IMG/VR virus record: IMGVR_UViG_3300024346_000533
Coordinates: 1 to 23,267 of that record
Strand: one strand, 5' to 3'
Source of the DNA: a virus
Length of the DNA stretch: 23,267 bases
Within the stretch, counting starts at the first letter, position 1. Every line of letters begins with the position of its first letter. The notes under the pieces are model-generated. The model worked only from the letters and a program-made list of their open reading frames with translations. It was not told where the DNA came from and did no database searches. Made by a program: the position numbers and the translations under genes. Shown here piece after piece: positions 13,190-20,444 of this stretch.

Positions 13190-13972
13190 TTAGTCCTCCA
13201 AAGCTTTAGAAATTGCTTTTCTGCGTCTGTGTAAATACTCATCTGACTCATCTTCATCACCGTCATTGTCGATGTCTTTGTCTTTACGATCATCAAACTT
13301 CTTTTTAACAGCTTTAGGATTTACTGGATCAATCTCTTCTTTCTTAGCTTTAGGCTTGTATGAAGATGATACTGTGCTACAGCTACTTTCGTATACTTCA
13401 CTCAGACTCTTTTCAACGTCTGCGATAGTCTTACATGACGCATCACAGCCAAGACTCTTCTTAGCATAAGCAATGAGTTTAGCATCTGGACCAGTCATTT
13501 CAACATCGTTACCACCCATAGAGGATGAAGCGATTTTCTTTACTTTGATACCAGCTGGTGCCTTACCAGTGAATGCTTTTACCTTAATCGTAGCTTCATA
13601 CATTACATCTTCAACTTGTACTTTACCACCGTCTTGAACGAGTTCAATTTCTTCGTGTTGAGATTTTGAAGCGGCTTTTACAGCAGTTTCTACAGACTTG
13701 GCTGCCTTATCTTTCGATGAGATCATGCCAATTTCTGGAGTCACATCAGCAACTTTAGGCATCTTAGTGTCGCCGTCACCTGGTTTAGTTTTATCTACGC
13801 CACGTGATGCTACTGCTTCTGATACTTCTTCAGGCTGTGCTTCTACTTCTACTTCGGCTTCTGCAACAGGCTCTGCCTCAGGCATCTTGTATCCCTGAGA
13901 AGCGACTTTAGCAGTGAAAGCATCTACCATACCTGCTGGCAATGGCCGAATATTTTCTGGTTTCTTAAACAT
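13190..13972 (-). CDS. Acidic/basic mosaic capsid-associated protein with Ca-binding-like motif
   Basis: 260 aa, mostly low-complexity. Residues 29-55 are Glu/Ala/Val-rich, the middle (about 105-195) holds one ordered alpha/beta module with two cysteines, and the C-terminus has DIDNDGDEDESD (233-244), an EF-hand/dockerin-like loop (Asp at 1, 3, 5, Gly 6, Asp 12), followed by basic YLHRRRKAISKA. Junction-like VSE52|A and LSE192|V resemble prohead-protease sites. It abuts the 546-aa gene; a good GGAG and an AATAAATA element lie upstream. It could be a scaffold or internal head protein (inference). Confidence 0.7.
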   Translation of the reverse strand: MFKKPENIRPLPAGMVDAFTAKVASQGYKMPEAEPVAEAEVEVEAQPEEVSEAVASRGVDKTKPGDGDTKMPKVADVTPEIGMISSKDKAAKSVETAVKAASKSQHEEIELVQDGGKVQVEDVMYEATIKVKAFTGKAPAGIKVKKIASSSMGGNDVEMTGPDAKLIAYAKKSLGCDASCKTIADVEKSLSEVYESSCSTVSSSYKPKAKKEEIDPVNPKAVKKKFDDRKDKDIDNDGDEDESDEYLHRRRKAISKALED

Positions 13973-14001
13973 GAGTTTCTCCTTTAATTATTTTATGTTA
14001 C

Positions 14002-14009
14002 TATTTATT
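14002..14009 (-). promoter_or_regulatory. Variant late promoter (AATAAATA)
   Basis: Minus strand AATAAATA overlapping the stop of the preceding gene, 30 nt before the ATG of the 260-aa gene. It is the same variant and spacing as at 11546-11553. Confidence 0.5.
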
Positions 14010-14367
14010 AGTTATCTACTTTGGCACTGGCTCGCCATTGATAGCAAGACCAGTACTTAGCTTTCCACTTTGGACCTGGATTGTCACAACCGTGTCTAGC
14101 CCTAAAACTTTTTCTTCTTGCAGGATCATCTCGTTTGATTTCCATGTTCGGATCACCAAATTGAACTTTCACCACGTTACCTTTATCATTTTTAGCGTAT
14201 ACGCCAAACTTTCTCTTAGAACCACTGGGTAGTCGAAACGGGTCGTTTAGCGTAACCTTTCTTCCTTGATACTCAGATTCTTCTAAAACTAAATCTGCAT
14301 AGATGTCGCACTCTTCACATACGGCATCAACAGCTTCTTCGTTATATCTTTTAAAGCTTTTCATCAT
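14008..14367 (-). CDS. Conserved capsid-cargo candidate (119 aa)
   Basis: 119 aa. The start was moved to the ATGATG at 14367 because it overlaps the stop of the previous gene (ATGATGA); the extra four codons of the longer frame lack support. The N-terminus, MMKSFKRYNEEA, resembles a capsid targeting sequence, and LVLEESE around residue 31 is a second protease-like site. The rest is one compact conserved module: GRKVTLNDPFRLPSG, KFGVY, FGDPNMEIKRDDPARR and FRARHGCD with two later Cys-bearing segments. I recall this module in many marine phages, also attached to other proteins, without known function. The basic, Cys- and Trp-rich end suggests nucleic-acid or metal contact. Confidence 0.75.
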   Translation of the reverse strand: MMKSFKRYNEEAVDAVCEECDIYADLVLEESEYQGRKVTLNDPFRLPSGSKRKFGVYAKNDKGNVVKVQFGDPNMEIKRDDPARRKSFRARHGCDNPGPKWKAKYWSCYQWRASAKVDN

Positions 14368-14582
14368 TGTGCGTCCCAATATGTCTTGTCAAGTTCACCA
14401 GTTGCAGGTGGGTTACTAGTTTTTCTACACTTGATATATGTCTGTCTAGCGTTACCACCAGGTAAAGTAAATGTTCGAATACCATTAGCGATAGTGCCAG
14501 GAGTATCTGAATAAGTGTCAGATGCAGTTGCGGCATTATCGTATTCCCACTCAGTGTTATTAGTAACTGTAACCCAAGCCAT
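14364..14582 (-). CDS. Small conserved structural-region protein (72 aa)
   Basis: 72 aa, N-terminus MAWVTVTNNTEWEYDN, then Thr/Gly/Asn-rich beta-type sequence (GIRTFTLPGG, QTYIKCRK), ending shortly after KTYWDAQ. No membrane segment and no targeting-like N-terminus. I recall short MAW-type proteins like this in T4-like marine phages next to head genes; the function is unknown, though a beta-strand surface or decoration role would fit. Start and stop overlap both neighbours (TAATG and ATGA). Confidence 0.7.
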   Translation of the reverse strand: MAWVTVTNNTEWEYDNAATASDTYSDTPGTIANGIRTFTLPGGNARQTYIKCRKTSNPPATGELDKTYWDAQ

Positions 14583-14818
14583 TACTCTTCTCCGTCTTTG
14601 TTCATCATATATCGATGAGCAGAGTTTAGATAGTCAGCGGCTTTGGTGATCTTGTTCTGAACCCACTCTGGCAGATTGTCTTCATCGTCAAACATGCCTA
14701 TCATGTGTTCTGCATCTGCAAGTACACCTCTAAGTTGAGTCTTAGCCATGCCACCCTCATTATCGTACTCGCCTGAGTCTTTTGCTTCTGTTCTAAAATC
14801 GCTAAACTTTTTAATCAT
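14582..14818 (-). CDS. Capsid-cargo candidate with targeting-like N-terminus (78 aa)
   Basis: 78 aa. The N-terminus, MIKKFSDFRTE|A, closely resembles the T4 capsid targeting sequence (MKTYQEFIAE|A); predicted cleavage after Glu11 would leave 67 residues. The remainder is helical and acidic, with MAKTQLRGVLADAEHMIGM and NLPEWVQNKITKAADYL, a segment I recall as common in marine myovirus proteins. The stop overlaps the next start (TAATG). The function is unknown; internal head protein is the favoured guess. Confidence 0.75.
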   Translation of the reverse strand: MIKKFSDFRTEAKDSGEYDNEGGMAKTQLRGVLADAEHMIGMFDDEDNLPEWVQNKITKAADYLNSAHRYMMNKDGEE

Positions 14819-14822
14819 CGTA

Positions 14823-15677
14823 CTATCCTAGTAGTTTCTTTAACGTTGCAGGACCAGCTACTCCATCAGCAGTCAACCCATTTGAGGCTTGCCAAGCTTT
14901 TAACGTGCGCTTAGTGCCAGGTCCAAAAATACCATCAGAGCCAATTCCTAGTGCTTTCTGTACAGCCGCAACAGTGTCTCCTCTGTCACCAACGCCTACA
15001 GTTGTATGCTTCACGCTAGACTTTTTAGTAGCAGGAATCTTTCCACCCATAATTTCAATAGCGGCTTTGTAACGCTTAGTTCTATCAGCAAGTCCAATAT
15101 CACCACCGTTGATCTTCTTAGTCATTTTAACGATATCGCCTTTGTCTGCGATAGCATTTAACTTAGATGTCTTCCAGAACCAACATGCGCTTTCGATAGC
15201 ACCCTTTTCAGTTGCTACGTATTCAGCGGCTTGTTCAGCAGACATGTTAACAGTCTTACCAAACTTAGTATAGTTCTCACGACCAGTAAGTTGCTTTAAT
15301 CCACGACCTCTAAACAACCACCCGTCACCGTCTTTAACGTTGCCCATCTTGTACTTACGAAACTCATCCATATATACGTAGTTGGCAATCATCTCTGGGT
15401 TACGTGCATACTCTTTTGCGTTACGCTTTGGTGACTTACCAAAGTAACGTCCGAATACTCTATTCAATGCACTCTCGCTATAGTTCAAGTTTTCTTCTAG
15501 TGACTTGAAGTTGTTGCTTTCGTGGGCACATTGTGCTATAAATCCAGCCATTCTTTCTGGCGTGTTGATGTCGTACTTAGGAAAGATTTCTACAATCGCA
15601 TCGTACCACATATCTACTTTTGAGTTGCCAGGAATCATTGCTGCCAGCATCTCTTTTGTTAGTTCAAATTTACTCAT
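14823..15677 (-). CDS. GH19 endolysin with C-terminal peptidoglycan-binding domain
   Basis: 284 aa. Residues ~5-212 form a glycoside hydrolase family 19 (chitinase/muramidase-type) domain: FIAQCAHESNNF with catalytic-type Glu53, LEENLNYS with the second Glu, and GWLFRGRGLKQLTGRENY (119-136). Residues ~227-283 are a PG_binding_1 domain with GDRGDTVAAVQKAL and SDGIFGPGTKRTLKAWQ. It cuts the glycan of the host wall for release. There is no signal peptide, so a holin is needed. The start at ATG 15677 was chosen because GGAGA is 9 nt upstream and the preceding gene ends there; the longer frame lies inside that gene. Confidence 0.92.
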   Translation of the reverse strand: MSKFELTKEMLAAMIPGNSKVDMWYDAIVEIFPKYDINTPERMAGFIAQCAHESNNFKSLEENLNYSESALNRVFGRYFGKSPKRNAKEYARNPEMIANYVYMDEFRKYKMGNVKDGDGWLFRGRGLKQLTGRENYTKFGKTVNMSAEQAAEYVATEKGAIESACWFWKTSKLNAIADKGDIVKMTKKINGGDIGLADRTKRYKAAIEIMGGKIPATKKSSVKHTTVGVGDRGDTVAAVQKALGIGSDGIFGPGTKRTLKAWQASNGLTADGVAGPATLKKLLG

Positions 15678-15678
15678 T

Positions 15679-16137
15679 TTATTTTTTCTCCAAAACATTT
15701 TCATTTCCTTCGTGTATCTTTTTTGTGAAAGTCTTTGGGTAGCTGTACACGTGTTTTAATAATTCATGAACTTTCACATCTGCTTGCATGATATCTATAT
15801 TTCCACCTACATTTCGAGCGGCTAACCATCGATGATGTCCGTCAATGATATAGTTATCTTTACTCACAATCAGAGGTTTTGCTTGACCAAGAGTCTTGAT
15901 CTTAGCGATTGCCCCTACAATCTTATCTTTGTTAAATTCTTTCTGAATAGGCTTTAAACTCTTAGCAGGAACTTTAGTCTTTTTTACAGCAACGTTATTC
16001 TTCTTCAGATGCTTGATAAGTCCATCATAATCCTTCGATCTTACTTGAGGCATCTTGTCTCTTGTAAAACCGAGAGTATCTGTGGACTTAGGTTCATAGA
16101 CCTTAAGTTCTGTCACAAAGTTCCTAAACTTCTTCAT
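15679..16137 (-). CDS. ParB-like domain protein with targeting-like N-terminus
   Basis: 152 aa. PLIVSKDNYIIDGHHRWLAA (88-107) is the core of a ParB/sulfiredoxin-type fold; DGHHR is the nucleotide/phosphate-binding box. The family includes ParB CTPases and ParB-like nucleases; the HTH and dimer domains of true ParB are missing. The N-terminus, MKKFRNFVTE|L, resembles the T4 capsid targeting sequence. An additional block, FTRDKMPQVRSKDYDGLIKH, precedes the core. The ATG overlaps the stop of the 929-aa gene (ATGA). A DNA-linked function inside the capsid or after injection is inference. Confidence 0.8.
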   Translation of the reverse strand: MKKFRNFVTELKVYEPKSTDTLGFTRDKMPQVRSKDYDGLIKHLKKNNVAVKKTKVPAKSLKPIQKEFNKDKIVGAIAKIKTLGQAKPLIVSKDNYIIDGHHRWLAARNVGGNIDIMQADVKVHELLKHVYSYPKTFTKKIHEGNENVLEKK

Positions 16138-18923
16138 ACCTTGATCACTTTACTAGATGTACCAAAGTTCTTCTTACGCATGATAGTCTTGTTGACTACT
16201 TCGTATTCGTCTTTTTCGCTATCATAGTTGATTACGATAGGTAAGTTCAAATCTGCTTGAATGTCCTTAAGTACTGCTTCGATGTCAGGATTTTGACGAA
16301 TGTTCTTTGCTTTGTTCTTTGCAATCTTTTTGAATACTCGCTGAAGTTCTGCAATAGTGATAGCAGGCTTATTGCGTTCATCATTCATACGATCAGCAAA
16401 GTGGCGAGTGAATTCTACGTCAATACCAAACTTGTCAAGTAATCTATCTGCAAACCTTTCTAAGTCATTCAACTGCTTCTGAGTAACTTCTTCTTCGAAG
16501 TGTGCTTCAAATAGATCATCTACTGACTCAGTGACAGTCTCGCCAGGAGTATCTTTCTTGTAACGCTTAGTGACTTTTTCAGTACCTCTATCACCAGCAC
16601 CGCCTTGTTCGAATACATAATCACTAGGCACCATATCTGCTAATGTTCTGCCGTCAACGCCTGCGTAACTTTTTGCGATTTGTGCGGCATAGTATCCTAC
16701 GCCATGTCTAATCTTACCCTTCGATTCTTTCTTTTTTCTATCGAGTAGAGTTATCAAAGTTTTCGTTGCTTGTTGATAGTTCTTTCTGTTAGTAATAGAA
16801 CCTAGCTTAGACTTGATAAGGTCTTGTGTGCTTCTTTTCTCAGAGATAAACTCTTCGAATGCTTCGTTTACATCTTCCTTTAATGCGGCCCTTACTTGCT
16901 GTACCTTTGTTTCCATATCTCGTATTTCGCCTTCGATATCTTTACGTTGACGGAAACGGCTCTTTTTAATTAAGTCGGCTAATTGAGTTTCGAAGGAAGC
17001 AAGCTTACGCTTTAGATCACGTTCGGGTTTTCCTTTATACGGATTTTTAAGTGCTTCGGTAACGTTTTCAGTCTCTTCTTTACGCACTTTAGCGGCTAAG
17101 TCTGCGTCTGCTTTGCCCCAAGTACCAGATGATTTAGTGATGAAAGAGTTTACACGTGCAAAGCCCCATTGCTGTGGAGTCGTACCAGGTCTGTGACCAG
17201 TTTTCCAAGCGGCGATGCCTCTGTTATAAACTTGACGTAGAATACCTAATGGCATGCCAGACTTTTCAGCTTTCTTCTTAAGACCTTCATTACCTTTTGC
17301 TTCATCTAGTTCTACTTGATCAAATACATCATTAGTAGTCTCTTCGATGAATGCAATCAGGTCTTTTTCTGATTGAAATTCTTCTTTGTTTACTTGCGTG
17401 ATCTTCTTACGCAACTCTCTAGTAAGCAGTCCGTCCATTTCACGCTCATGCTCTTTAGATAAGTTTGATCTTTCATCTTTATGCTGTTTCTTTAGTCTCT
17501 TCTCAGCATCGGTATTAATGCTTATCTCATCTAGTTCAACTTCTTCTTTTCTTGAACGAAATGCACGAAAGCGGCGATCTAATTTGATTTGACCTTCTTT
17601 GTTAAACATCTGATGATATCTCTTAGTGTGCTTAGATGTCTTAGTCTCTGAGTCTGCATCACCAGGTGCAGGTTTATATGCAGAGTTGTCATCATCATCT
17701 TTTTTACCGTGCTTCTTGAAATGTGCGTCACGCTTATCTTTAGTTGACTTGGCTAAACCCTTGTAATATACTGCAGGCTGTGTACCCTTCTTATCTTTGA
17801 TATCTGGGTCTTGTCCTGTAGTGGGCTCTTCAAAAAGTTGTGCGAACTCTTCATTGAATAGAAATGATTCAAACTCTTCGTTAGCACTTTTCTTGCCTGA
17901 TAGTTTAGCTAGGTCAGCTTTACGTACTTGCGGAAGCAATTTCTTAGCGATTCTATCAATAGCAGATTTCTTCTTAGCGACACGTTTATCGATAAGCATC
18001 TTCTCTGATGGAGACAAAGTTGCGTACTTCTCGCCTTTCTTGCCTGCTACTTTTTTACGAATGATTTTGATTGCGGCTTTTCTTGCACGTGACTTTAGTT
18101 TGTCCATAGTAGCGGCTTTCTTAGCCATACGTCTACGACCTTGAGCAATCTTCGATTTAAACTTACGCATGGTAATTGCTCTCATGCGTCTTTGCTGAAT
18201 AGTCAATGCTTCATCTAGTTCTAGCATTTCTGCAATCTTCATTCCGCCACGTACCATGTCATATACATCTTGTGCATCTGATTGGAGTCTGCGAGGTAGA
18301 CCTGTTTTGAATTTTTTGAAATCGCCTTGTGAGGCTGCAACTCTCATTTTGGACGCTGACATGCCGTCAACTCCTTCAGAATCTGGGTCACGATCACCAG
18401 CAGATACGATAGAGATATTGTCGAATGTATAGTCTTTGCCGTTGTATTTGTTTAGAAGATCATCAAACTGTTTAATGCGATCTTGTCCAACTACCAAAAT
18501 AACTCTGGAGAACTTCTTCTGTAGTTCTTGCATGATTTGAATGATAGTGCGGGCATTTGACTTAACAATGAGTTTATTACCAAATGCTTTCTTTGCAAGC
18601 ATGATCTTGTCATCGTAATCTAACGGATTCTTCTTAGCGTCTTGGCTATGAGATATGTAAATGAGAGGTGTTGCACTTTCTTGTCTAGCAACAGATTTGA
18701 TTTTGTTGACCAGCTTTTCGTGACCAACAGTGATTGGATTCATTCTACCCCAACCTAAAACGACTGCTTTATTAGGAGCCTCTTCAAGTTTAGGATTGAT
18801 CTCAATCGCATTCTTTACTAGAAGTTCATCTTTGACCTTCTTAGTAGTTTTTTTCGTAGCCTTCTTTGGAGTTGGCTCTTCACCAGAATTTGCTTCTGGC
18901 TCTTCCATAGATTTGTCTTCCAT
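16134..18923 (-). CDS. Giant modular polyprotein: nucleotidyltransferase + DUF5824 + other capsid modules
   Basis: 929 aa. Residues 53-210 are a cytidylyltransferase-like (NMNAT/PPAT-type) domain: LGWGRMNPITVGHEKL with TVGH (65-68), VGQDRIKQF, and SASKMR (189-194). Candidate prohead-protease junctions: LEE48|A, LDE238|A, LFE365|E, LDE466|I, LDE541|A, VTE623|A, VNE687|A, ISE695|K and LFE806|A. Pieces: 1-48 Lys/Glu leader; 49-238 NTase; 239-365 very basic helix-rich; 366-466 with Lys-rich and acidic tracts; 467-541 coiled coil; 542-623 DUF5824-type (MPLGILRQVYNRGIAAW); 624-687 coiled coil; 688-806; 807-929 with FTRHFADRMNDER. GAGGA precedes the ATG; late promoter at 18980-18987. Confidence 0.85.
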   Translation of the reverse strand: MEDKSMEEPEANSGEEPTPKKATKKTTKKVKDELLVKNAIEINPKLEEAPNKAVVLGWGRMNPITVGHEKLVNKIKSVARQESATPLIYISHSQDAKKNPLDYDDKIMLAKKAFGNKLIVKSNARTIIQIMQELQKKFSRVILVVGQDRIKQFDDLLNKYNGKDYTFDNISIVSAGDRDPDSEGVDGMSASKMRVAASQGDFKKFKTGLPRRLQSDAQDVYDMVRGGMKIAEMLELDEALTIQQRRMRAITMRKFKSKIAQGRRRMAKKAATMDKLKSRARKAAIKIIRKKVAGKKGEKYATLSPSEKMLIDKRVAKKKSAIDRIAKKLLPQVRKADLAKLSGKKSANEEFESFLFNEEFAQLFEEPTTGQDPDIKDKKGTQPAVYYKGLAKSTKDKRDAHFKKHGKKDDDDNSAYKPAPGDADSETKTSKHTKRYHQMFNKEGQIKLDRRFRAFRSRKEEVELDEISINTDAEKRLKKQHKDERSNLSKEHEREMDGLLTRELRKKITQVNKEEFQSEKDLIAFIEETTNDVFDQVELDEAKGNEGLKKKAEKSGMPLGILRQVYNRGIAAWKTGHRPGTTPQQWGFARVNSFITKSSGTWGKADADLAAKVRKEETENVTEALKNPYKGKPERDLKRKLASFETQLADLIKKSRFRQRKDIEGEIRDMETKVQQVRAALKEDVNEAFEEFISEKRSTQDLIKSKLGSITNRKNYQQATKTLITLLDRKKKESKGKIRHGVGYYAAQIAKSYAGVDGRTLADMVPSDYVFEQGGAGDRGTEKVTKRYKKDTPGETVTESVDDLFEAHFEEEVTQKQLNDLERFADRLLDKFGIDVEFTRHFADRMNDERNKPAITIAELQRVFKKIAKNKAKNIRQNPDIEAVLKDIQADLNLPIVINYDSEKDEYEVVNKTIMRKKNFGTSSKVIKV

Positions 18924-18979
18924 TTTTCTTCCTCTATCGTAGGTTTACCGTAGTCTTACTACAACGATTTGTTATGTAC

Positions 18980-18987
18980 TATTTATA
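18980..18987 (-). promoter_or_regulatory. T4-type late promoter for the cargo operon
   Basis: Perfect TATAAATA on the minus strand, 57 nt before the 929-aa gene, immediately after the stop of the SAP-like gene. A 6-bp hairpin (ACAGTA/TACTGT, 18992-19009) across that stop may end the upstream transcript. Confidence 0.8.
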
Positions 18988-18989
18988 AA

Positions 18990-19460
18990 TTACAGTAGTT
19001 CCTTACTGTCTTCCCATGCCTTTTGCACACTAGATAAATTTTTTCTAGCAACCTCTACTTCGGTGTGTGCTTTTAGTTCTAATACTTCAGCATTGATACG
19101 CTTATCTCTTAGTATTTGATATTTTTCTTCTGCTTGACGTACCATTTCCGATTGGTTATGAACTCCACGTCTTGCGTCTTTTTCTGCTTGAATTGCCTGT
19201 ATTGGGTCTACAAAAATCTCTTCTGCAATTGGCGCAACAAAGGCATCTACTGGCATTAAAGGATGCTCAATGTCTGCTTGTCCCCATTCTTCTTCAAGTT
19301 CTGCGTCTACATAGATAGGATCTAAGTTTTCTTCTGAACTGGATAAGTGGTCACTAAGCCGTTCAATTAAGACGGATTTGGTAAGTCTTCTATCCAGTTC
19401 AATGCCAACTGTACGTCCATAATCTTCTAACTCACGCTTTGTCATATCAACGAAATTCAT
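18990..19460 (-). CDS. SAP/HeH-like DNA-binding motif plus coiled coil (156 aa)
   Basis: 156 aa. Residues 6-39 (MTKRELEDYGRTVGIELDRR and following LTKSVLIERLSDHL) have the helix-extension-helix pattern of SAP/HeH-type domains, small nucleic-acid binders common in phage structural and terminase-associated proteins. Residues 45-95 are acidic and Pro-containing; 95-150 form a charged coiled coil. The stop abuts the late promoter for the 929-aa gene; the start is 2 nt after the stop of the small membrane protein, with GAGG upstream. It could tether DNA or a partner to the head (inference). Confidence 0.7.
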   Translation of the reverse strand: MNFVDMTKRELEDYGRTVGIELDRRLTKSVLIERLSDHLSSSEENLDPIYVDAELEEEWGQADIEHPLMPVDAFVAPIAEEIFVDPIQAIQAEKDARRGVHNQSEMVRQAEEKYQILRDKRINAEVLELKAHTEVEVARKNLSSVQKAWEDSKELL

Positions 19461-19462
19461 AA

Positions 19463-19624
19463 TTAGTCCTCTGATTTAACTAACGTAAAGATACCATAAG
19501 CGATTGCGCCATATGCTGCCCAACCGACTAGACCTTGAAACATAAGTGCAACTACACCAACTGCGATAAGAACTCCACCATCCCAAGATGTGCGTTCCAT
19601 TAATCTGTTTTTTAACCAATTCAT
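19463..19624 (-). CDS. Small two-segment membrane protein (53 aa)
   Basis: 53 aa. The amphipathic basic N-terminus (MNWLKNRLMERTSWDG) is followed by two hydrophobic stretches, about 16-30 and 32-49, split by Gly-Trp. A strong AAAGGAG site lies 6 nt upstream. Similar tiny membrane proteins occur in marine T4-like phages (recollection). Holin-like size and topology make it a candidate partner of the GH19 endolysin, but nothing in the sequence proves it. Confidence 0.75.
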   Translation of the reverse strand: MNWLKNRLMERTSWDGGVLIAVGVVALMFQGLVGWAAYGAIAYGIFTLVKSED

Positions 19625-19644
19625 ATTATTCTCCTTTAAATTCG

Positions 19645-19667
19645 AAAGCAGGCATGAAGCCCGCTTT
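19645..19667 (-). terminator. Strong hairpin upstream of the small membrane-protein gene
   Basis: Minus-strand RNA folds AAAGCGGGC / GCCTGCTTT, nine pairs with one G-U, loop TTCAT. It is followed by CGAATTTAAAGGAG, so it lacks a clean U-tract. It sits about 21 nt before the next ATG; it could be a partial terminator, a processing site or a 5' mRNA stabiliser. Confidence 0.5.
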
Positions 19668-19686
19668 ACGTTAAGACTTCGTATTA

Positions 19687-19770
19687 CTATTTAGCGTAAC
19701 ACGAACCGATGATAATGCCATTTTCTTTAAAGGTCTCGATCCAGAATCGAATGCGACTATCGTGACACAT
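19687..19770 (-). CDS. Possible 27-aa ORF
   Basis: A 27-codon frame beginning ATG TGT CAC and ending in TAG, with a protein-like aromatic and charged composition (RIRFWIETFKENG, then GSCYAK). No good Shine-Dalgarno sequence precedes it. It fills most of the gap between two small genes, which is the main argument for it. It could equally be non-coding leader. Confidence 0.3.
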   Translation of the reverse strand: MCHDSRIRFWIETFKENGIIIGSCYAK

Positions 19771-19794
19771 AAAGCCACGATAAAATATTTTAGC

Positions 19795-19929
19795 TTAATA
19801 AGTTTTATACATTGTATGTTTATATTCCGAAATCTCTCGGGCTTTTTCATAGTATCCTAATTCTCGTAATTTTTTGATAGACATGCAATAGCTTCTATAT
19901 TCCATTGCTTTCATAAATCTTTTTATCAT
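19795..19929 (-). CDS. Small basic protein, paralogue-like of its neighbour (44 aa)
   Basis: 44 aa, Lys/Tyr-rich. Residues 18-34 (IKKLRELGYYEKAREIS) follow the same L-x2-[ML]-G-x2-E-x-A-[KR] pattern as the end of the adjacent 52-aa protein (ELSRMGMHEEAKRLM). The start is 1 nt after the stop of that gene. The pattern is like a single helical hairpin. I recall such short proteins near DUF1127 genes in alphaproteobacteria, but no function is assigned. Confidence 0.65.
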   Translation of the reverse strand: MIKRFMKAMEYRSYCMSIKKLRELGYYEKAREISEYKHTMYKTY

Positions 19930-19930
19930 T

Positions 19931-20089
19931 CTATTTCTCTAACATTAATCGTTTTGCTTCTTCGTGCATGCCCATTCGTGATAGTTCAGATGCGGCTCTT
20001 GCTCTACCGGCTGATTCGCCAATCGACCACATTGTGCCCCAAAAACCAGAAAGAGGTGCGAATGTAAATTTCAAAATTGCTTCAGTCAT
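19931..20089 (-). CDS. Small protein with L..G..EEAK helix motif (52 aa)
   Basis: 52 aa. The N-terminal half is hydrophobic and aromatic (FTFAPLSGFWGTMWSIG), the C-terminal half is a charged helix, RARAASELSRMGMHEEAKRL. The first half could lie on or in a membrane. The ATG overlaps the DUF1127 stop (TAATG), so the two are probably co-translated. It is related in pattern to the following 44-aa protein. It is host-like in style, and no function is known. Confidence 0.7.
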   Translation of the reverse strand: MTEAILKFTFAPLSGFWGTMWSIGESAGRARAASELSRMGMHEEAKRLMLEK

Positions 20090-20331
20090 TATACCCAACC
20101 TCGCAAGTTTGGATTATCTGATCTATCTGGAGAATATTTGCCAATTGATACTGAGTGGATTAGTCCTCTATGCAGACCAATGTCTGATAGTTCTTTGTCT
20201 GTAAGTTTTGATAGTTGATTATATGTTTCTCTATAAGTCTTGCGGTCTTCGAAGTATCTCACTACTTTGTAGATGTAAGCAGATAAGAATGAGAAATCTA
20301 AAAATCGTACTGCGGCTAATACGTGCGCCAT
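20089..20331 (-). CDS. DUF1127-type small protein (80 aa)
   Basis: 80 aa. Residues 33-62 (TYRETYNQLSKLTDKELSDI and GLHRGLIHSVS) match the DUF1127 (YjiS-like) pattern of Arg/Leu helix, LxxLxDxEL-x-DIG-h-x-R. DUF1127 proteins are short, abundant in alphaproteobacteria, and at least one (CcaF1 of Rhodobacter) binds RNA and affects sRNA turnover. The N-terminus (residues 1-22) is hydrophobic. AAAGG precedes the ATG; the late promoter at 20385-20392 is 54 nt upstream. It heads a run of tiny genes. A role in host RNA control late in infection is inference. Confidence 0.75.
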   Translation of the reverse strand: MAHVLAAVRFLDFSFLSAYIYKVVRYFEDRKTYRETYNQLSKLTDKELSDIGLHRGLIHSVSIGKYSPDRSDNPNLRGWV

Positions 20332-20384
20332 TATGTAACCTTTCGTATGTGATAAATGTGTTATGTCAATCTTGTTGACGCAAA

Positions 20385-20392
20385 TATTTATA
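20385..20392 (-). promoter_or_regulatory. T4-type late promoter for the DUF1127 cluster
   Basis: Perfect TATAAATA on the minus strand; predicted start near 20379, 48 nt before the DUF1127 ATG. It lies in the 144-nt gap 20332-20475, which otherwise holds only a 6-bp hairpin. Confidence 0.8.
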
Positions 20393-20444
20393 CAAGAAAA
20401 GTTGATTTTTACTCTAAATTACAATGACATTTCCGAATACCCGT

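Noticed and set aside
20364-20369. TTGACA on the minus strand upstream of the DUF1127 gene
   Set aside because: No acceptable -10 at 15-18 nt (best is TACGAA); the late TATAAATA at 20385-20392 is the better promoter.
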